The position numbers and the translations under genes were made by a program. Of a stretch of DNA of 64,000 nucleotides, positions 7,895-21,418 are shown piece after piece. Source of the DNA: Pseudacidovorax intermedius (GTDB taxonomy: Bacteria; Pseudomonadota; Gammaproteobacteria; Burkholderiales; Burkholderiaceae_C); contig NZ_QQAV01000001.1 of NCBI RefSeq assembly GCF_003350475.1, positions 1,170,836 to 1,234,835 of the forward strand, written 5' to 3'. The notes below the pieces were generated by a model that was given only the letters and a program-made list of their open reading frames with translations, searched no databases and had not been told where the DNA came from. Position 1 is the first letter of the stretch, and every line of letters begins with the position of its first letter.

Positions 7895-8579
7895 TCCGCG
7901 CAGCCCCGCCATTGCGCGGGCGCTGCGCACGCTGGCAGGCCTTGCATCGCTCGCCTTCGGCGGGCTTTCTCAGGCCCAGGCTCCCGCCGCGGGGTCGCCA
8001 GGAAGCATCTACACCTGCACCGATGCGAGCGGCCGGCGCCTGACCTCCGACCGATTCATCCCCGAATGCGCCGACCGGCTGCAGCTGGAGCTGTCGCCTG
8101 GCGGCAGCGTGCGGCGCCGTATCGAGCCTGCGTTGTCGCCGCAGCAGCAGGCAGAGCGCGACCAGCGCCGCAAGGACGAAGAGCGGGCCGAGGCCCAGCG
8201 CAGGGACGAGCGTCGGCGCGACCTGGCCCTTGTCGCGCGCTATCCCGATGCCGCGGCGCACGACCGTCGCCGCGCGGAGGCACTGGCCCACGCCGAGGCC
8301 GAGATCGGGGCGGCGCGCAAGCGGTTGGCCGAACTGGCCGAGGCGCGCCGCAAGCTGGACGGCGAGCTGGAGTTCTACAGCAAGGACCCGTCCCCGGTCC
8401 CGGCGGCCCTGAAGGCGCGCCTCGCCGAGAACACGTCGGCCGTCGCGCTGCAGGAGCGGCTGCTGAAGGAGCAGGTCAGCGAAAGGCAGCGCATCGACGC
8501 CCGCTTCGACGAGGAGCGCCAGCGCCTGGACCAGCTGTGGGGCGTCAGCCGCCCAGCCGTGCCTTCAAGAGTGCGTTGA
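7887..8579 (+). CDS. DUF4124-type exported coiled-coil protein
   Basis: A 230-aa predicted exported protein starting with GTG 7887 and overlapping the pyrE stop by 8 bp. After a hydrophobic leader (residues about 10-32, ending LSQAQA) comes a DUF4124-like segment, [21 protein letters not shown] (about 37-57), with two Cys that could form a disulfide. The rest is very rich in Arg, Glu, Ala and Gln ([20 protein letters not shown] and similar) and should be a long coiled coil. No catalytic motif is seen and the function is unknown. The 3' end overlaps the convergent gatB end by 35 bp. Confidence 0.8.
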   Translation: MPDPRSPAIARALRTLAGLASLAFGGLSQAQAPAAGSPGSIYTCTDASGRRLTSDRFIPECADRLQLELSPGGSVRRRIEPALSPQQQAERDQRRKDEERAEAQRRDERRRDLALVARYPDAAAHDRRRAEALAHAEAEIGAARKRLAELAEARRKLDGELEFYSKDPSPVPAALKARLAENTSAVALQERLLKEQVSERQRIDARFDEERQRLDQLWGVSRPAVPSRVR

Positions 8580-10038
8580 CCTGGGCCGGGTTGGCCTTGC
8601 CCTTGCTCTCCTTCATCACCTGGCCGACCAGGGCGTTGAAGGCCTTTTCCTTGCCGGCGCGGTATTCGGCGATGTTCTTCTCATTCTTCGCGAGCACGTC
8701 GTCGACGATCTTCTCCAGCGCGCCGGTGTCGTTCATCTGTTTGAGGCCCTTGGCCTCGATGAGGGCATCGACCGACTCGCCCTCGCCGCTCCAGAGTGCG
8801 TCGAAGACCTGGCGGGCGGCGTTGTTGGAGATGGTGCCGTCGCCGATGCGGCCGATCAGCTGCGCCAGCTGCGCGGGCTTGACCGGCGCGGCGTCGATGG
8901 CCGTCTCCTGCGTGTTCAGGCGCTTGGCGATCTCGCCCGACAGCCAGTTGCTGGCCAGCTTGGGCGTGGCGCCGGCGGCCACGGCGGCGTCGAAGTAGGC
9001 GGCATGCGCCGGACTCTGCGTGAGCTGCGTCGCGTCGTAGTCGGTCAGGCCGAAGTCGCGCACGTAGCGCTCGGCCATGGCGCGCGGCAACTCGGGCATC
9101 TGCGCCTTCACCGCATCCACCCAGTCGCGGCCGATCACCAGCGGCGGCAGGTCGGGGTCGGGGAAGTAGCGGTAGTCGGCCGCGTCTTCCTTGGTGCGCA
9201 TGGCGCGTGTCTCGCCCGTGTCGGGGTCGAACAGCACCGTGGCCTGCTGGATGGCGTGGCCGTCCTCGATCTGCTCGATCTGCCAGCGGATCTCGAAGTC
9301 GATCGCCTGCTGCATGAAGCGGAAGCTGTTGAGGTTCTTGATCTCGCGGCGCGTGCCCAGCGGCTGGCCCGGCCGGCGCACCGACACGTTGGCGTCGCAG
9401 CGGAAGGAGCCTTCCTGCATGTTGCCGTCGCAGATGCCGATCCAGGTGACGATCTTGTGCAGCTCGCGCGCATAGGCCACGGCCTCGGCGCTGGAGCGGA
9501 TGTCGGGCTCGGTCACGATCTCGAGCAGGGGCGTGCCGGCGCGGTTGAGGTCGATGCCCGACTGGCCGACGAAGTCCTCGTGCAGCGACTTGCCGGCGTC
9601 TTCCTCGAGGTGGGCGCGCACCAGGCGCACCGTCTTGCGTTCCTCGCCCAGCCAGAAGCTGACCGAGCCGCCCTGCACGACCGGAATCTCGTACTGGCTG
9701 ATCTGGTAGCCCTTGGGCAGGTCGGGGTAGAAGTAGTTCTTGCGCGCGAAGATGCTGCGCGGCGCGATGGTGCTGCCCAGCGCCAGGCCCAGGCGGATGG
9801 CGCGCTCGACCGCGCCGCGGTTCATCACCGGCAGCGTGCCTGGCAGGGCCAGGTCCACCGCGCAGGCCTGCGTGTTGGGCTCGGCGCCGAAGGCGGTGGG
9901 CGCGCGGCTGAAGATCTTGCTCTCGGTGGAGAGCTGGGCATGCGTCTCGAAGCCGATGACGACTTCATAGCCCTGCACCAGCGGGCCGGTGGGGCGGCCC
10001 TCCTGGGCGGCGGCGAAGGTGTTGGTCTCGGTGCTCAT
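8545..10038 (-). CDS. gatB: Asp-tRNA(Asn)/Glu-tRNA(Gln) amidotransferase subunit B
   Basis: A 497-aa subunit that binds and phosphorylates Glu-tRNA(Gln) or Asp-tRNA(Asn) before ammonia transfer. The kinase core contains [12 protein letters not shown] and [11 protein letters not shown] near the N-terminus, then [14 protein letters not shown] and [19 protein letters not shown] tail domain of GatB/YqeY type ends in [17 protein letters not shown]. It is the last gene of gatC-gatA-gatB, one base after gatA. Length and order are standard for betaproteobacteria. This implies indirect amide aminoacyl-tRNA synthesis in this organism. Confidence 0.97.
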   Translation of the reverse strand: MSTETNTFAAAQEGRPTGPLVQGYEVVIGFETHAQLSTESKIFSRAPTAFGAEPNTQACAVDLALPGTLPVMNRGAVERAIRLGLALGSTIAPRSIFARKNYFYPDLPKGYQISQYEIPVVQGGSVSFWLGEERKTVRLVRAHLEEDAGKSLHEDFVGQSGIDLNRAGTPLLEIVTEPDIRSSAEAVAYARELHKIVTWIGICDGNMQEGSFRCDANVSVRRPGQPLGTRREIKNLNSFRFMQQAIDFEIRWQIEQIEDGHAIQQATVLFDPDTGETRAMRTKEDAADYRYFPDPDLPPLVIGRDWVDAVKAQMPELPRAMAERYVRDFGLTDYDATQLTQSPAHAAYFDAAVAAGATPKLASNWLSGEIAKRLNTQETAIDAAPVKPAQLAQLIGRIGDGTISNNAARQVFDALWSGEGESVDALIEAKGLKQMNDTGALEKIVDDVLAKNEKNIAEYRAGKEKAFNALVGQVMKESKGKANPAQVNALLKARLGG

Positions 10039-10039
10039 C

Positions 10040-13101
<3,062 letters not shown>

Positions 13102-13118
13102 GCCAGGACTGCATCCAC

Positions 13119-13150
13119 AGGCCGGCCCGGTTGTACGGGCCGGCCTTTTT
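13119..13150 (+). terminator. Rho-independent terminator after mreB
   Basis: Perfect 11-bp stem AGGCCGGCCCG / CGGGCCGGCCT with a short loop (GTTGTA), followed by TTTTT at 13146-13150. It lies 18 bp after the mreB stop and 40 bp before mreC, so it should attenuate read-through and let MreB be made in excess over MreCD. Confidence 0.9.
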
Positions 13151-13189
13151 GCCATATAGACGCCCAGCCATTCCGCAAGGTCCGACCCC

Positions 13190-14260
13190 ATGCCGCTCGG
13201 CACGCTCGACCGCTCCGCGCCGCCTCTGTTCAACCAGGGGCCGTCGGCGTTGTCGCGCTTCGTCTTCTGCAGCGCGCTGGCGGTCTTCCTGATGGTGGCC
13301 GATGCGCGCTTCGACGTGGTGGCGCCGGTGCGCACGGCGCTGGGCACGCTGCTGTTTCCCCTGCAGTGGGCGGTGCTCAAGCCGGTGCAGTGGGTATCGG
13401 CCGCCAATCGGCAGTTCGAGGACCTGGCCACCGCCCAGCGCAACGAGGCCGATGCGCGGCGCCGACTGGTGCTGCAGTCCGAGCGCGCCAGCCAGGCCGA
13501 TGCGCTCGCGCGCGAGAACGCCCGCCTGCGCACGCTGCTGGAGTTGCGGCAGAACGCACCCACCCCCGGCCGCGCTGCCGAGGTGCTGTATGACGCCGCC
13601 GACCCGTACACCCGCAAGGTGGTCATCGACCAGGGTCAGGTGCATGGCATTGCCGCGGGCTCGCCGGTGATCGACGAGCAGGGCGTGCTGGGCCAGGTGA
13701 CGCGGGTGATGGCGTTTTCCAGCGAGGTGACCCTGGTGATCGACCGTGACCTGTCCATTCCCGTGCAGAACACGCGCACCGGTGCGCGCAGCGTGGCCTT
13801 CGGCGATGCCGGTCCGCACAGCGCGGGCATGGAACTGCGCTTCACCGCCGCCAACGCCGATGTGCGCGAGGGCGACATGCTCTCCACCAGCGGCGTGGAC
13901 GGTGTCTACCCCGCCGGCCTGCCGGTGGCGCGCGTGGACCGCATCGACCGCCGGGCCGACACCGCCTTCGCGCGCATCCACTGTGTGCCGCTGGCCCGCG
14001 TTGGCGCGGCGCGCTACGTGATGGTGCTCACGCCCGTTGGCGAGGCGCCGCCCGTGGTCCGGCCCAGCCCTGCGGCCGCGACGGGCGACGCGCGCAAGTC
14101 CGACCGGCCGGGCCGCAGGAACGACACGCCGGCCTCCACCTTGCCCGCCCCGGCCAGCCGGCCCGGTACGCCGGCGGTGTCCCCCGCGCCGGCGGCGCCT
14201 GCCCAGACGCCGCGCGCGTCGACGAGCCGCCCACCGGCGGCAGGAGGCGCCGCGCCATGA
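13190..14260 (+). CDS. mreC: Rod-shape-determining protein MreC
   Basis: A 356-aa periplasmic scaffold of the elongasome. There is one N-terminal membrane segment ([19 protein letters not shown] region, about residues 24-42), then a coiled coil (about 70-115, [20 protein letters not shown]), then the paired beta-barrel domain ([31 protein letters not shown]). The last 80 or so residues are a Pro/Ala-rich disordered tail longer than in E. coli. It overlaps mreD by ATGA. Confidence 0.95.
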   Translation: MPLGTLDRSAPPLFNQGPSALSRFVFCSALAVFLMVADARFDVVAPVRTALGTLLFPLQWAVLKPVQWVSAANRQFEDLATAQRNEADARRRLVLQSERASQADALARENARLRTLLELRQNAPTPGRAAEVLYDAADPYTRKVVIDQGQVHGIAAGSPVIDEQGVLGQVTRVMAFSSEVTLVIDRDLSIPVQNTRTGARSVAFGDAGPHSAGMELRFTAANADVREGDMLSTSGVDGVYPAGLPVARVDRIDRRADTAFARIHCVPLARVGAARYVMVLTPVGEAPPVVRPSPAAATGDARKSDRPGRRNDTPASTLPAPASRPGTPAVSPAPAAPAQTPRASTSRPPAAGGAAP

Positions 14261-14778
14261 TCATGCGCCCTGGCCAGGAGCAGTTGCTGCTGCCCGTGCG
14301 GCCGCTCTTCATCTGGGGCAGCCTGTTCGTCGCGCTGCTGCTGAACATGCTGCCCCTGGGCCGCCTGCCCTGGATGCCGGACCTGCTGGCCGTGGTGCTG
14401 GTGTTCTGGGGCGTGCACCAGCCCGCCCGCATCGGGCTGGGCGCCGCGTTCGTGTTCGGTCTGGCCATGGACGTGCACGAGTCCTCGCTGCTGGGCCAGC
14501 ATGCGCTGTCCTATGCCACGCTGAGCTTCTTCGCCATCATCATCCACCGGCGGCTGCTGTGGTATCGGCTCTCGGCCCAGGCGCTGCAGCTGGTGCCGCT
14601 CTTTGCGCTGTCGCGGCTGATCGAGCTGGGCGTGCGGCTGATCGGCGGGGGCATCTTTCCGGGCTGGATCACGCTGCTGGGCGCGGCCATCGAGGCGATG
14701 CTGTGGCCGGTGGTGACCTGGCTGCTGCTGATCCCGCAGCGCCGGCCGCCCGAGCAGGACGAGAACCGCCCTCTGTGA
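14257..14778 (+). CDS. mreD: Rod-shape-determining protein MreD
   Basis: A 173-aa polytopic inner-membrane protein of the elongasome, with about five hydrophobic segments starting at LFIWGSLFVALLLNMLPLG. Conserved features are PDLLAVVLVFWGVHQP and the GLAMDVHESSLLGQHAL loop. It overlaps mreC by 4 bp, so production should be coupled. Length is normal. Confidence 0.94.
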   Translation: MIMRPGQEQLLLPVRPLFIWGSLFVALLLNMLPLGRLPWMPDLLAVVLVFWGVHQPARIGLGAAFVFGLAMDVHESSLLGQHALSYATLSFFAIIIHRRLLWYRLSAQALQLVPLFALSRLIELGVRLIGGGIFPGWITLLGAAIEAMLWPVVTWLLLIPQRRPPEQDENRPL

Positions 14779-14848
14779 GTGCGGGTCTTGCTATGCATGC
14801 CCTCTCTGCAGCCCTAAGCTTCGCGCGCCTGCCCGCCCTGCGCCTGCC

Positions 14849-16819
14849 ATGACCGAGATCCGCAACGTCGCCGCCGACCTCGCGCGCTTCAAGCGCCGCG
14901 TGCTGGTGATCGGGCTGGTGGTGCTGACGGCCTTCGTCCTGCTGGGCCTGCGCCTGTTCCACCTGCAGGTCACGCGCCACGAGGAACTGGCCGAGCGCGC
15001 CGAGAGCAACCGCACGGCCGTGGTGCCGGTGGTGCCCAACCGCGGCTTGATCCTCGACCGCAACGGCGTGGTCCTGGCCTCCAACTACTCGGCCTACACG
15101 CTGGAGATCACGCCCTCCAAGGCGGGCGACCTGGAGCAGACCATCGACGAACTGGCCAAGATCGTCGAGATCCAGCCGCGCGACCGCCGCCGCTTCAAGC
15201 GGCTGCGCGAGGACTCGCGCAGCTTCGACTCCATTCCCATCCGTACCCGGCTGAGCGACGAGGAGGTCGCCCGCTTCGCCGCGCAGCGCTACCGCTTCCC
15301 GGGTGTGGAGATCAAGGCGCGGCTCTTCCGCAGCTACCCGATGGGCGAGCTGGCCAGCCATGTGCTGGGCTACATCGGCCGCATCAACCAGCGCGAGAAG
15401 GCAGCCATGGAGGACTGGCCCGAAGAGGACCAGGCCAACTACAAGGGCACCGACTACATCGGCAAGCTGGGCATCGAGCAGAGCTACGAGAAGGTGCTGC
15501 ACGGGCAGACGGGCGTCGAGCAGATGGAGACCTCGGCGGGTGGTCGGGCGGTGCGGCGGCTGGCCAGCCATCCGGCCACGCCGGGCAACACGGTCATGCT
15601 GTCGCTGGACATCAAGCTGCAGAAGCTGGTGGAAGACATGTTCGGCGACCGGCGCGGCGCGCTGGTGGCGCTCGATCCGCGCAACGGCGAGGTGCTGGCC
15701 TTCGTCAGCAAGCCCACCTTCAACCCGAATCTCTTCGTCGAGGGCATCGACAGCGAGAGCTGGGCCGCGCTCAACGAGTCCATCGACAAGCCGCTGCTCA
15801 ACCGCGCCCTGCGCGGCACCTATCCGCCCGGCTCCACCTACAAGCCCTTCATGGCGCTGGGCGCGCTGGAGCTGGGCAAGCGCTCGCCCACGCTGGTGAT
15901 CAACGATCCTGGCTACTACACCTATGGTGGCCACACCTTCCGCAGCCACGAGGGTGGCCTGGGCGGCGTGGACATGGTGCGGGCCCTCCAGTTCTCCAGC
16001 AACACCTACTTCTATTCGCTGGCGGTGGACATGGGCGTGGACACCATCCACGACTTCATGAAGCCGCTGGGCTTTGGCCAGATCACGGGCATCGACCTGC
16101 CCGGCGAGGTGCGCGGCGTGCTGCCTAGCACCGAGTGGAAGCGCAGCGTCAACAAGCGGCCGGAGGCCCGGCGCTGGTACTCGGGCGAGACGGTGTCGCT
16201 GGGCATCGGCCAGGGCTACAACAACTTCACCATGCTGCAACTGGCCTCCGCCGAGGCGACGCTCGCCAACGGCGGCACCAAGTTCCGGCCGCATCTGGTC
16301 AAGGCCATCAAGAACACCGTGACCGGGCAGGTGCAGGAAGAGATCCAGCCGCCGGGCGAGAACCTCGGCTTCAAGGCGAAGAACATCGACATCGTGCGGG
16401 CGGGCCTGGTGGCCGTGAACAAGGCCGGTACGGGCACGCGCATCTTTGCCGGCGCGCCCTACACCTCGGCCGGCAAGACCGGCACCGCCCAGGCGGTGAG
16501 CCTGGGCCAGAACGTCAAGTACAACGCCAAGGCGCTGGAGGAGCACCAGCGCGACCACTCGCTGTTCGCCGCCTTCGCGCCGGCTGAGAACCCGCGCATC
16601 GCGCTCGCCGTGATCGTGGAGAACGCCGGCTTCGGCGCCGCCGCGGCGGCGCCCATCGTGCGGCGGGTGTTCGACTACTGGCTGCTGGGCCAGTACCCCA
16701 ACGAGCAGGACATGGCCGCGGTGCGCGCGGGTAAGGCGGCCGCACCCATCGGGCAGCCGCTGCCGGCGACAGAGGTGGCGTTGCCGTCCTCGGCCGCGTC
16801 GGCCGCCACGGCGCCCTGA
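14849..16819 (+). CDS. mrdA: Penicillin-binding protein 2 (elongasome transpeptidase)
   Basis: A 656-aa class B PBP that cross-links lateral wall peptidoglycan. There is one membrane anchor (about residues 18-38), a pedestal domain starting with the R1 motif VPNRGLILDRNG, and a transpeptidase domain with the catalytic S-x-x-K in PPGSTYKPF (serine about 329), SSN (about 382) and KTG in AGKTGTAQ (about 542). It follows mreD after 70 bp. In many proteobacteria rodA (mrdB) comes next. Here the next gene is a convergent TSUP permease, so rodA must be elsewhere. Confidence 0.96.
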   Translation: MTEIRNVAADLARFKRRVLVIGLVVLTAFVLLGLRLFHLQVTRHEELAERAESNRTAVVPVVPNRGLILDRNGVVLASNYSAYTLEITPSKAGDLEQTIDELAKIVEIQPRDRRRFKRLREDSRSFDSIPIRTRLSDEEVARFAAQRYRFPGVEIKARLFRSYPMGELASHVLGYIGRINQREKAAMEDWPEEDQANYKGTDYIGKLGIEQSYEKVLHGQTGVEQMETSAGGRAVRRLASHPATPGNTVMLSLDIKLQKLVEDMFGDRRGALVALDPRNGEVLAFVSKPTFNPNLFVEGIDSESWAALNESIDKPLLNRALRGTYPPGSTYKPFMALGALELGKRSPTLVINDPGYYTYGGHTFRSHEGGLGGVDMVRALQFSSNTYFYSLAVDMGVDTIHDFMKPLGFGQITGIDLPGEVRGVLPSTEWKRSVNKRPEARRWYSGETVSLGIGQGYNNFTMLQLASAEATLANGGTKFRPHLVKAIKNTVTGQVQEEIQPPGENLGFKAKNIDIVRAGLVAVNKAGTGTRIFAGAPYTSAGKTGTAQAVSLGQNVKYNAKALEEHQRDHSLFAAFAPAENPRIALAVIVENAGFGAAAAAPIVRRVFDYWLLGQYPNEQDMAAVRAGKAAAPIGQPLPATEVALPSSAASAATAP

Positions 16820-16939
16820 GCGCGGCACCTTCGACGCAGCAGGGCGCTTCCGGCGCGCGCCCGCGGTGCCATGCCGGCGTCTTCAGCCGTGGTGCGCATC
16901 GACGCGCGGGCGCGACCGCCCACTCCTCCCACCCACCGC

Positions 16940-17698
16940 TCACCGCAGGAACGCGTCGTAAGCCGTCTTGCAGATCAGCGCGCTCACCACGGCGATGAAG
17001 GCGCCGCGCACGAAGCCGGCCCCATGCCGCAGCGCGAGCCGCGTGCCGATCAGGCTGCCGCTGATGTTGGCCACGGCCATCGCCAGCCCGAGCGTCCAGA
17101 TCACATGGCCCTTGAGCCCAAAGAGCAGCAGCGCGCCGAGGTTCGTCATGATGTTGATGACCTTGGCGCTGGCCGACGCATGCAGGAAGTCGTGGCCCAG
17201 CCATCGCACGAACAGGAAGATCAGGAAGCTGCCTGTGCCCGGCCCGAAGATGCCGTCGTAGAAGCCCAGCAGCAGGCCCACGGCACCGGTGGCGGCCAGT
17301 TCGGCCTTGCCCGTGAAGCGCGGCTGGTGGGTGAGGCCCAGGTCCTTGCGGGCCAGGGTGTAGAGCAGCAGCGCCCCCAGCACCACGGGCAGCGCCTTGC
17401 GCAGCGCATCGGTCGGCACCCAGGTGACCACCCAGGCGCCCGTGAGCGAGCCGCCGAAGGCCAGCACCGCCGCCACCGACAACGAGCGCCAGGGCAGGCG
17501 CACGCGCCGCAGGTACTGCGCGGCCGAGGCGGCCGTGCCCCATACCGAGGCGCTCTTGTTGGTGCCCAGCAGCGTGGCCCCGGCGGTGTCGGGAAAGGCG
17601 GCGAACAGCGCCGGCACCAGCACCAGCCCACCCCCGCCGACGATCGCATCCATGAATCCCGCCGTCAGCGAGGCCAATGCCATCCATGCCCATTCCAT
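16940..17698 (-). CDS. TSUP family permease (TauE/SafE type)
   Basis: A 252-aa membrane protein with about eight hydrophobic segments. It has the two family repeats, each beginning with a Gly-rich stretch: AGFMDAIVGGGGLVLVPAL near the N-terminus and VGLLLGFYDGIFGPGTGSFLIF in the middle. Members export or import sulfite, sulfonates or other organic anions. I chose ATG 17698 because the upstream in-frame extension is polar and unlike the family. No sulfur genes flank it, so the substrate is open. Confidence 0.88.
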   Translation of the reverse strand: MEWAWMALASLTAGFMDAIVGGGGLVLVPALFAAFPDTAGATLLGTNKSASVWGTAASAAQYLRRVRLPWRSLSVAAVLAFGGSLTGAWVVTWVPTDALRKALPVVLGALLLYTLARKDLGLTHQPRFTGKAELAATGAVGLLLGFYDGIFGPGTGSFLIFLFVRWLGHDFLHASASAKVINIMTNLGALLLFGLKGHVIWTLGLAMAVANISGSLIGTRLALRHGAGFVRGAFIAVVSALICKTAYDAFLR

Positions 17699-17803
17699 AG
17701 GGGCGCGATTGTCGCAGCGGAATTGCTCCTGTTTTGGGAGCGTCACAGCGAGCGGTGGATGGCGCTCTCGGCAAGAAGCGGGCGGGTTTGCTCGGGGAAG
17801 GGA

Positions 17804-17833
17804 CAAAAAAAAGCGCCGACTGAGCGGCGCTTT
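17804..17833 (-). terminator. Rho-independent terminator, minus strand
   Basis: Read on the minus strand, AAAGCGCCG pairs with CGGCGCTTT across a 6-nt loop and is followed by eight T residues. It is the first strong terminator downstream of kup (about 250 nt after its stop), or it ends an undescribed minus-strand RNA from the same gap. Confidence 0.85.
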
Positions 17834-18083
17834 GAAAGTTGTCTGGCTTCTCGTCGGACGGAGGCCTTTGGGAATCTCATGAATTTTGATTTTTCTGGAT
17901 TTGTCTCCTCAGACCCTCGCGCATCAGCAGGGCAGTGCCTGCTGCGAGTGGCAGGACTTTAGGTCCTGCACCGCGGTAGTGCATTGGGACTAACCCGTGG
18001 CCCGGATTCGGGCAGCGCGTGGGCATCGGGGGTGCCGTCCAGGCGCACGCATCCCCGTCGGCGCGCGCGGGGCGGATGCGCGG
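17834..18083 (-). other. Gene-free 250-bp stretch with hairpins and an AT-rich island
   Basis: No open frame with coding character is seen. On the minus strand there are two consecutive perfect hairpins near 17925-17965 (GCAGGA...TCCTGC and AGCAGG...CCTGCT). They are followed by AGGAGACAAATCC, which looks like a ribosome-binding sequence, and an AT-rich run (AATTTTGATTTTTC on plus, about 17882-17896). The terminator at 17804-17833 closes the stretch. It could be a long kup 3' UTR, a small RNA or the remnant of a lost gene start. Confidence 0.4.
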
Positions 18084-19952
18084 CTAGATTTCGATCTTGG
18101 AGCCCAGTTCCACCACCGCGTTGTTCGGCAGGCTCATGAAGTCGGCCACGCCGCTGGCGTTGTGGTGCATCTGCGCAAAGAGCTTCTCGCGCCAGGGTGC
18201 CATGCCGCTGCCGAGCGTCGGGATCACGGTGTCGCGCGAGATGAAGTAGCTGGTCGTCATCGGCTCCAACTGGCAGCCGCGCAGCTTGGCCTGCTCCAGC
18301 GCGCGGGGCAGGTCGATGTCGTTCTTGAAGCCGTAGTGGATGGTGATCTGCCAGCAGTGGTGGCCCAGCGGCTCCATCTCGACCCGGCGCTCCATGGGCA
18401 CCCAGGGCACCTCGTGGTTGCGCACCGTGACGAACAGGTTCTGCTCGTGCAGCACCTTGTTGTGCTTGAGGTTGTGCAGCAGCGCCGTGGGCACCACGCC
18501 GGCCTCTGACGTGAGGAAGACGGCCGTGCCCTCGACGCGCGCCGGCGGGCTGACGAACACCGCCTCCAGGAAGCTGCGCAGATCGATGGCGTCGGCGCGT
18601 TGGGCATCGCCCATGAGGCTGCGTCCGCGCTTCCAGGTGATCATCAACGTGAAAACGCCCATGCCGATCATGACCGTGAACCAGCCGCCCTGCGGCAGCT
18701 TGAGCAGGTTGGAGGCGAAGAAGGCGAAGTCGATGACGAAGAAGATGGCCGTCGCGCCGATGCACAGCAGCAACGGCAGCTTCCACGCATAGCGGATCAC
18801 GAAGAAGGTGAGCATCGTCGTGATCAGCATGTCGGTGGTCACGGCGATGCCGTAGGCCGCGGCCAGGTTGCTGGAGCTGCGGAACATCACCACCGCCAGC
18901 ACGATGGCCACGAACAGCGACCAGTTGATGAAGGGGATGTAGATCTGCCCGGCCGAGCGCGCGCTGGTGTGCTCGATGCGCAGTCGCGGCAGGTAGCCCA
19001 GCTGGATCACCTGCCGCGTGACGCTGAAGGCACCCGTGAGCATGGCCTGCGAGGCGATCACCGTGGCGGCCGTGGCCAGCAGCACGACGGGCACCACCGC
19101 CCACTCGGGCGCCATCAGGAAGAAGGGGTTCTTCACCGCCGCCGGATTGCCCAGCAGCAAGGCGCCCTGGCCGAAGTAGTTGAGTACCAGCGCTGGCATC
19201 ACCACCGAGAACCACGCGATGCGGATCGGCCCCTTGCCGAAATGGCCCATGTCCGCATACAGCGCTTCGGCGCCCGTCACGCACAGCACCGTCGCGCCCA
19301 GGATGATGAAGCTGGTGCCCGGGTTGTCCCAGATGAAGCGCAGCATGTAGTGCGGGCTGACGGCTTTCAGAATCTCGGGGTGCGTCAGGATCTGTGCCAC
19401 GCCCAGCAGGGCCAGCACGCCAAACCAGGTGAGCGTGATCGGTCCGAAGAAACGGCCGATGCCGGCCGTGCCGCGCTTCTGCACCGCGAACAGGCAGAAC
19501 AGCACCACCAGCGTGATCGGGATGACGTAGCCGGTGAAGTGCGGCGACACCACCTCCAGGCCTTCGACCGCGGAGAGCACCGAGATGGCCGGCGTGATCA
19601 CGCCGTCGCCATAGAAGAGGGCGGTGCCGAAGATGCCCAGTGCCAGCATGCCGTTGCGCAGGCGCGGCTTGTCGGCCACGGCGCGCGAGGCCAGTGCCAG
19701 CATGGCCACCAGGCCGCCTTCGCCCTCGTTGTCGGCCCGCAGCACCAGCACCACGTACTTCAGCGAGACGATGATGGTCATCGTCCAGAAGATCATCGAG
19801 AGCATGCCGTACACGTTCTCGATGGTGAACGGCACGTGGCCGTGGCCGAAGATTTCCTTGATGGCGTACAGCACGCTCGTGCCGATGTCGCCATAGACGA
19901 TGCCGATTGCGCCGAGCACGAGCGCCGGCATGGAAGACTTGGAGGCAGACAC
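18084..19952 (-). CDS. kup: Kup-type potassium transporter
   Basis: A 622-aa K+/H+ symporter, normal length for KUP/HAK/KT. About twelve membrane segments fill residues 10-430, including the signature [17 protein letters not shown] near the N-terminus and the [20 protein letters not shown] block. A soluble C-terminal domain follows. It stands alone on the minus strand. The downstream terminator lies 250 nt past the stop. No trans-acting or riboswitch signal is seen upstream. Confidence 0.96.
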   Translation of the reverse strand: MSASKSSMPALVLGAIGIVYGDIGTSVLYAIKEIFGHGHVPFTIENVYGMLSMIFWTMTIIVSLKYVVLVLRADNEGEGGLVAMLALASRAVADKPRLRNGMLALGIFGTALFYGDGVITPAISVLSAVEGLEVVSPHFTGYVIPITLVVLFCLFAVQKRGTAGIGRFFGPITLTWFGVLALLGVAQILTHPEILKAVSPHYMLRFIWDNPGTSFIILGATVLCVTGAEALYADMGHFGKGPIRIAWFSVVMPALVLNYFGQGALLLGNPAAVKNPFFLMAPEWAVVPVVLLATAATVIASQAMLTGAFSVTRQVIQLGYLPRLRIEHTSARSAGQIYIPFINWSLFVAIVLAVVMFRSSSNLAAAYGIAVTTDMLITTMLTFFVIRYAWKLPLLLCIGATAIFFVIDFAFFASNLLKLPQGGWFTVMIGMGVFTLMITWKRGRSLMGDAQRADAIDLRSFLEAVFVSPPARVEGTAVFLTSEAGVVPTALLHNLKHNKVLHEQNLFVTVRNHEVPWVPMERRVEMEPLGHHCWQITIHYGFKNDIDLPRALEQAKLRGCQLEPMTTSYFISRDTVIPTLGSGMAPWREKLFAQMHHNASGVADFMSLPNNAVVELGSKIEI

Positions 19953-20116
19953 GAAGTGGCGAGGAAAGGGCTGGGCCGCGCCTCACCCCGCCGGCGGCCT
20001 GGCGGCGCCGGGGAGCCAAGCTCCGCCCTCGTTTTTCCGTTGCTGTGGAAGTGTGGATTGTGCGCGCCGCCCATGTCGCCGCAAGCCCGCGCGGGCGTCG
20101 GCCGGGCGGCGCCGGA

Positions 20117-21418
20117 TCACTCGTAGACCTCGGCCTCGGGGTTGGTGGCCTCGAGTTCGTAGGAGGCGGCGACCATGGCCAGCCGACCGATCACGCCGTA
20201 CATGTAGAAGCGGTTGGGCGCGCTGGCGCCCGGCTTGGCGCCCGGCTGGGGCAGATGGCCGCTCTGCGAGAAGGCCAGCGGCACGAAGCTCGCGCCCGGC
20301 AGGGCCAGGCTCTCGTCCGGGCCGCGGTCGGGGTGGACGCGGTAGAAGCCGCCCACCACGTAGCGGTCCATCATGTAGACCACCGGCTCGGCCATGCCGT
20401 CGTGCACGCGCTCGCGCGTGAGCACGCCTTCCTGCACGACCACGTCGGTCGGGCCGGCGTCGTCGGTGGTGGCGCCGACCATGGCCTTCTGGCGCGGCTT
20501 CTTGGTCAGGGCCTCGAGTTCCTTGACATCGCGGATGGTCGAGATCGGCAGCGTGCTGGCGCCGTTCTCGCTCTTGACGATGACGAAGGGCTTCTCGTTG
20601 ATGCCGTATTCCTTGTACTTGCGGCGCACCTTGGTCAGCACCTGGTCGACCGCCGCCGTCAGGCCCTCGACGCCCTTGCCGCGGGCCAGGTCCACGCCCT
20701 CGGCGCGGCCATAGATCGACTGGATCAGCCAGGGGTCGATGCCCAGCAGCTTGCCGAAGCGCTTGGAGACTTCCTCGTAGCTGTGGAAGTGGTTGCTCTT
20801 GCGGCGCACCGACCAGCCGGCATGCAGCGGCGGCAGCAGGTACTGCTCATGCAGGTCTTCCAGGATGCCGGGCGTGCCGGCGGCCAGGTCGGTGTTGAGC
20901 AGGATGGTGCAGGGGTCGAAGTTCTTCAGGCCCAGGCGGCGCTTGCTGCGCACCACGGGCTCCAGGCAGACGGTGCTGCCGTCGGGCAGCTCCACCTTCT
21001 TGGGCGACTTGATGGCCGGGTCGATGGAGCCGACGCGCACGTTCAGGCCGGCCATCTGGAAGATGCGCACCAGCTGGGCCACATTGGCCATGTACGAGGT
21101 GTTGCGGCCACGGTTCTCTGGGATGACCAGCAGGTTGCGGGCCTCGGGGCAGATCTTCTCGATCGCGGCCTGGGCAGCCTGCACCGCCAGCGGCAGCATC
21201 TCGGTGGTCAGGTAGTTCCAGCCGCCGGGGAAGAAATTGGCGTCAACCGGCGCCAGCTTGAAGCCGGCGTTGCGCACGTCGACCGCTGTGTAGAAGGGCG
21301 GGGTGTGCTCCATCCACTCGAGCCGGAACCAGCGCTCGATGGCGGGCATGCTGTCGAGGATGCGCTGCTCGAGTTCGTTGATCGGGCCGGTCAGGGCGGT
21401 GACGAGATGCGGAACCAT
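20117..21418 (-). CDS. gshA: Glutamate-cysteine ligase
   Basis: A 433-aa ATP-dependent ligase making gamma-glutamylcysteine, the first step to glutathione. It belongs to the GshA form common in betaproteobacteria and acidithiobacilli rather than the E. coli form. Recognisable parts are EWMEHTPPFYTAVDVRNAGF at the N-terminus, NFFPGGWNYL, and the ATP-grasp-like centre FVIVKSENGASTLPI with DRYVVGGFYRVHPD. No gshB is adjacent. proA, also a glutamate-consuming enzyme, lies 111 bp upstream on the same strand. Confidence 0.9.
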   Translation of the reverse strand: MVPHLVTALTGPINELEQRILDSMPAIERWFRLEWMEHTPPFYTAVDVRNAGFKLAPVDANFFPGGWNYLTTEMLPLAVQAAQAAIEKICPEARNLLVIPENRGRNTSYMANVAQLVRIFQMAGLNVRVGSIDPAIKSPKKVELPDGSTVCLEPVVRSKRRLGLKNFDPCTILLNTDLAAGTPGILEDLHEQYLLPPLHAGWSVRRKSNHFHSYEEVSKRFGKLLGIDPWLIQSIYGRAEGVDLARGKGVEGLTAAVDQVLTKVRRKYKEYGINEKPFVIVKSENGASTLPISTIRDVKELEALTKKPRQKAMVGATTDDAGPTDVVVQEGVLTRERVHDGMAEPVVYMMDRYVVGGFYRVHPDRGPDESLALPGASFVPLAFSQSGHLPQPGAKPGASAPNRFYMYGVIGRLAMVAASYELEATNPEAEVYE

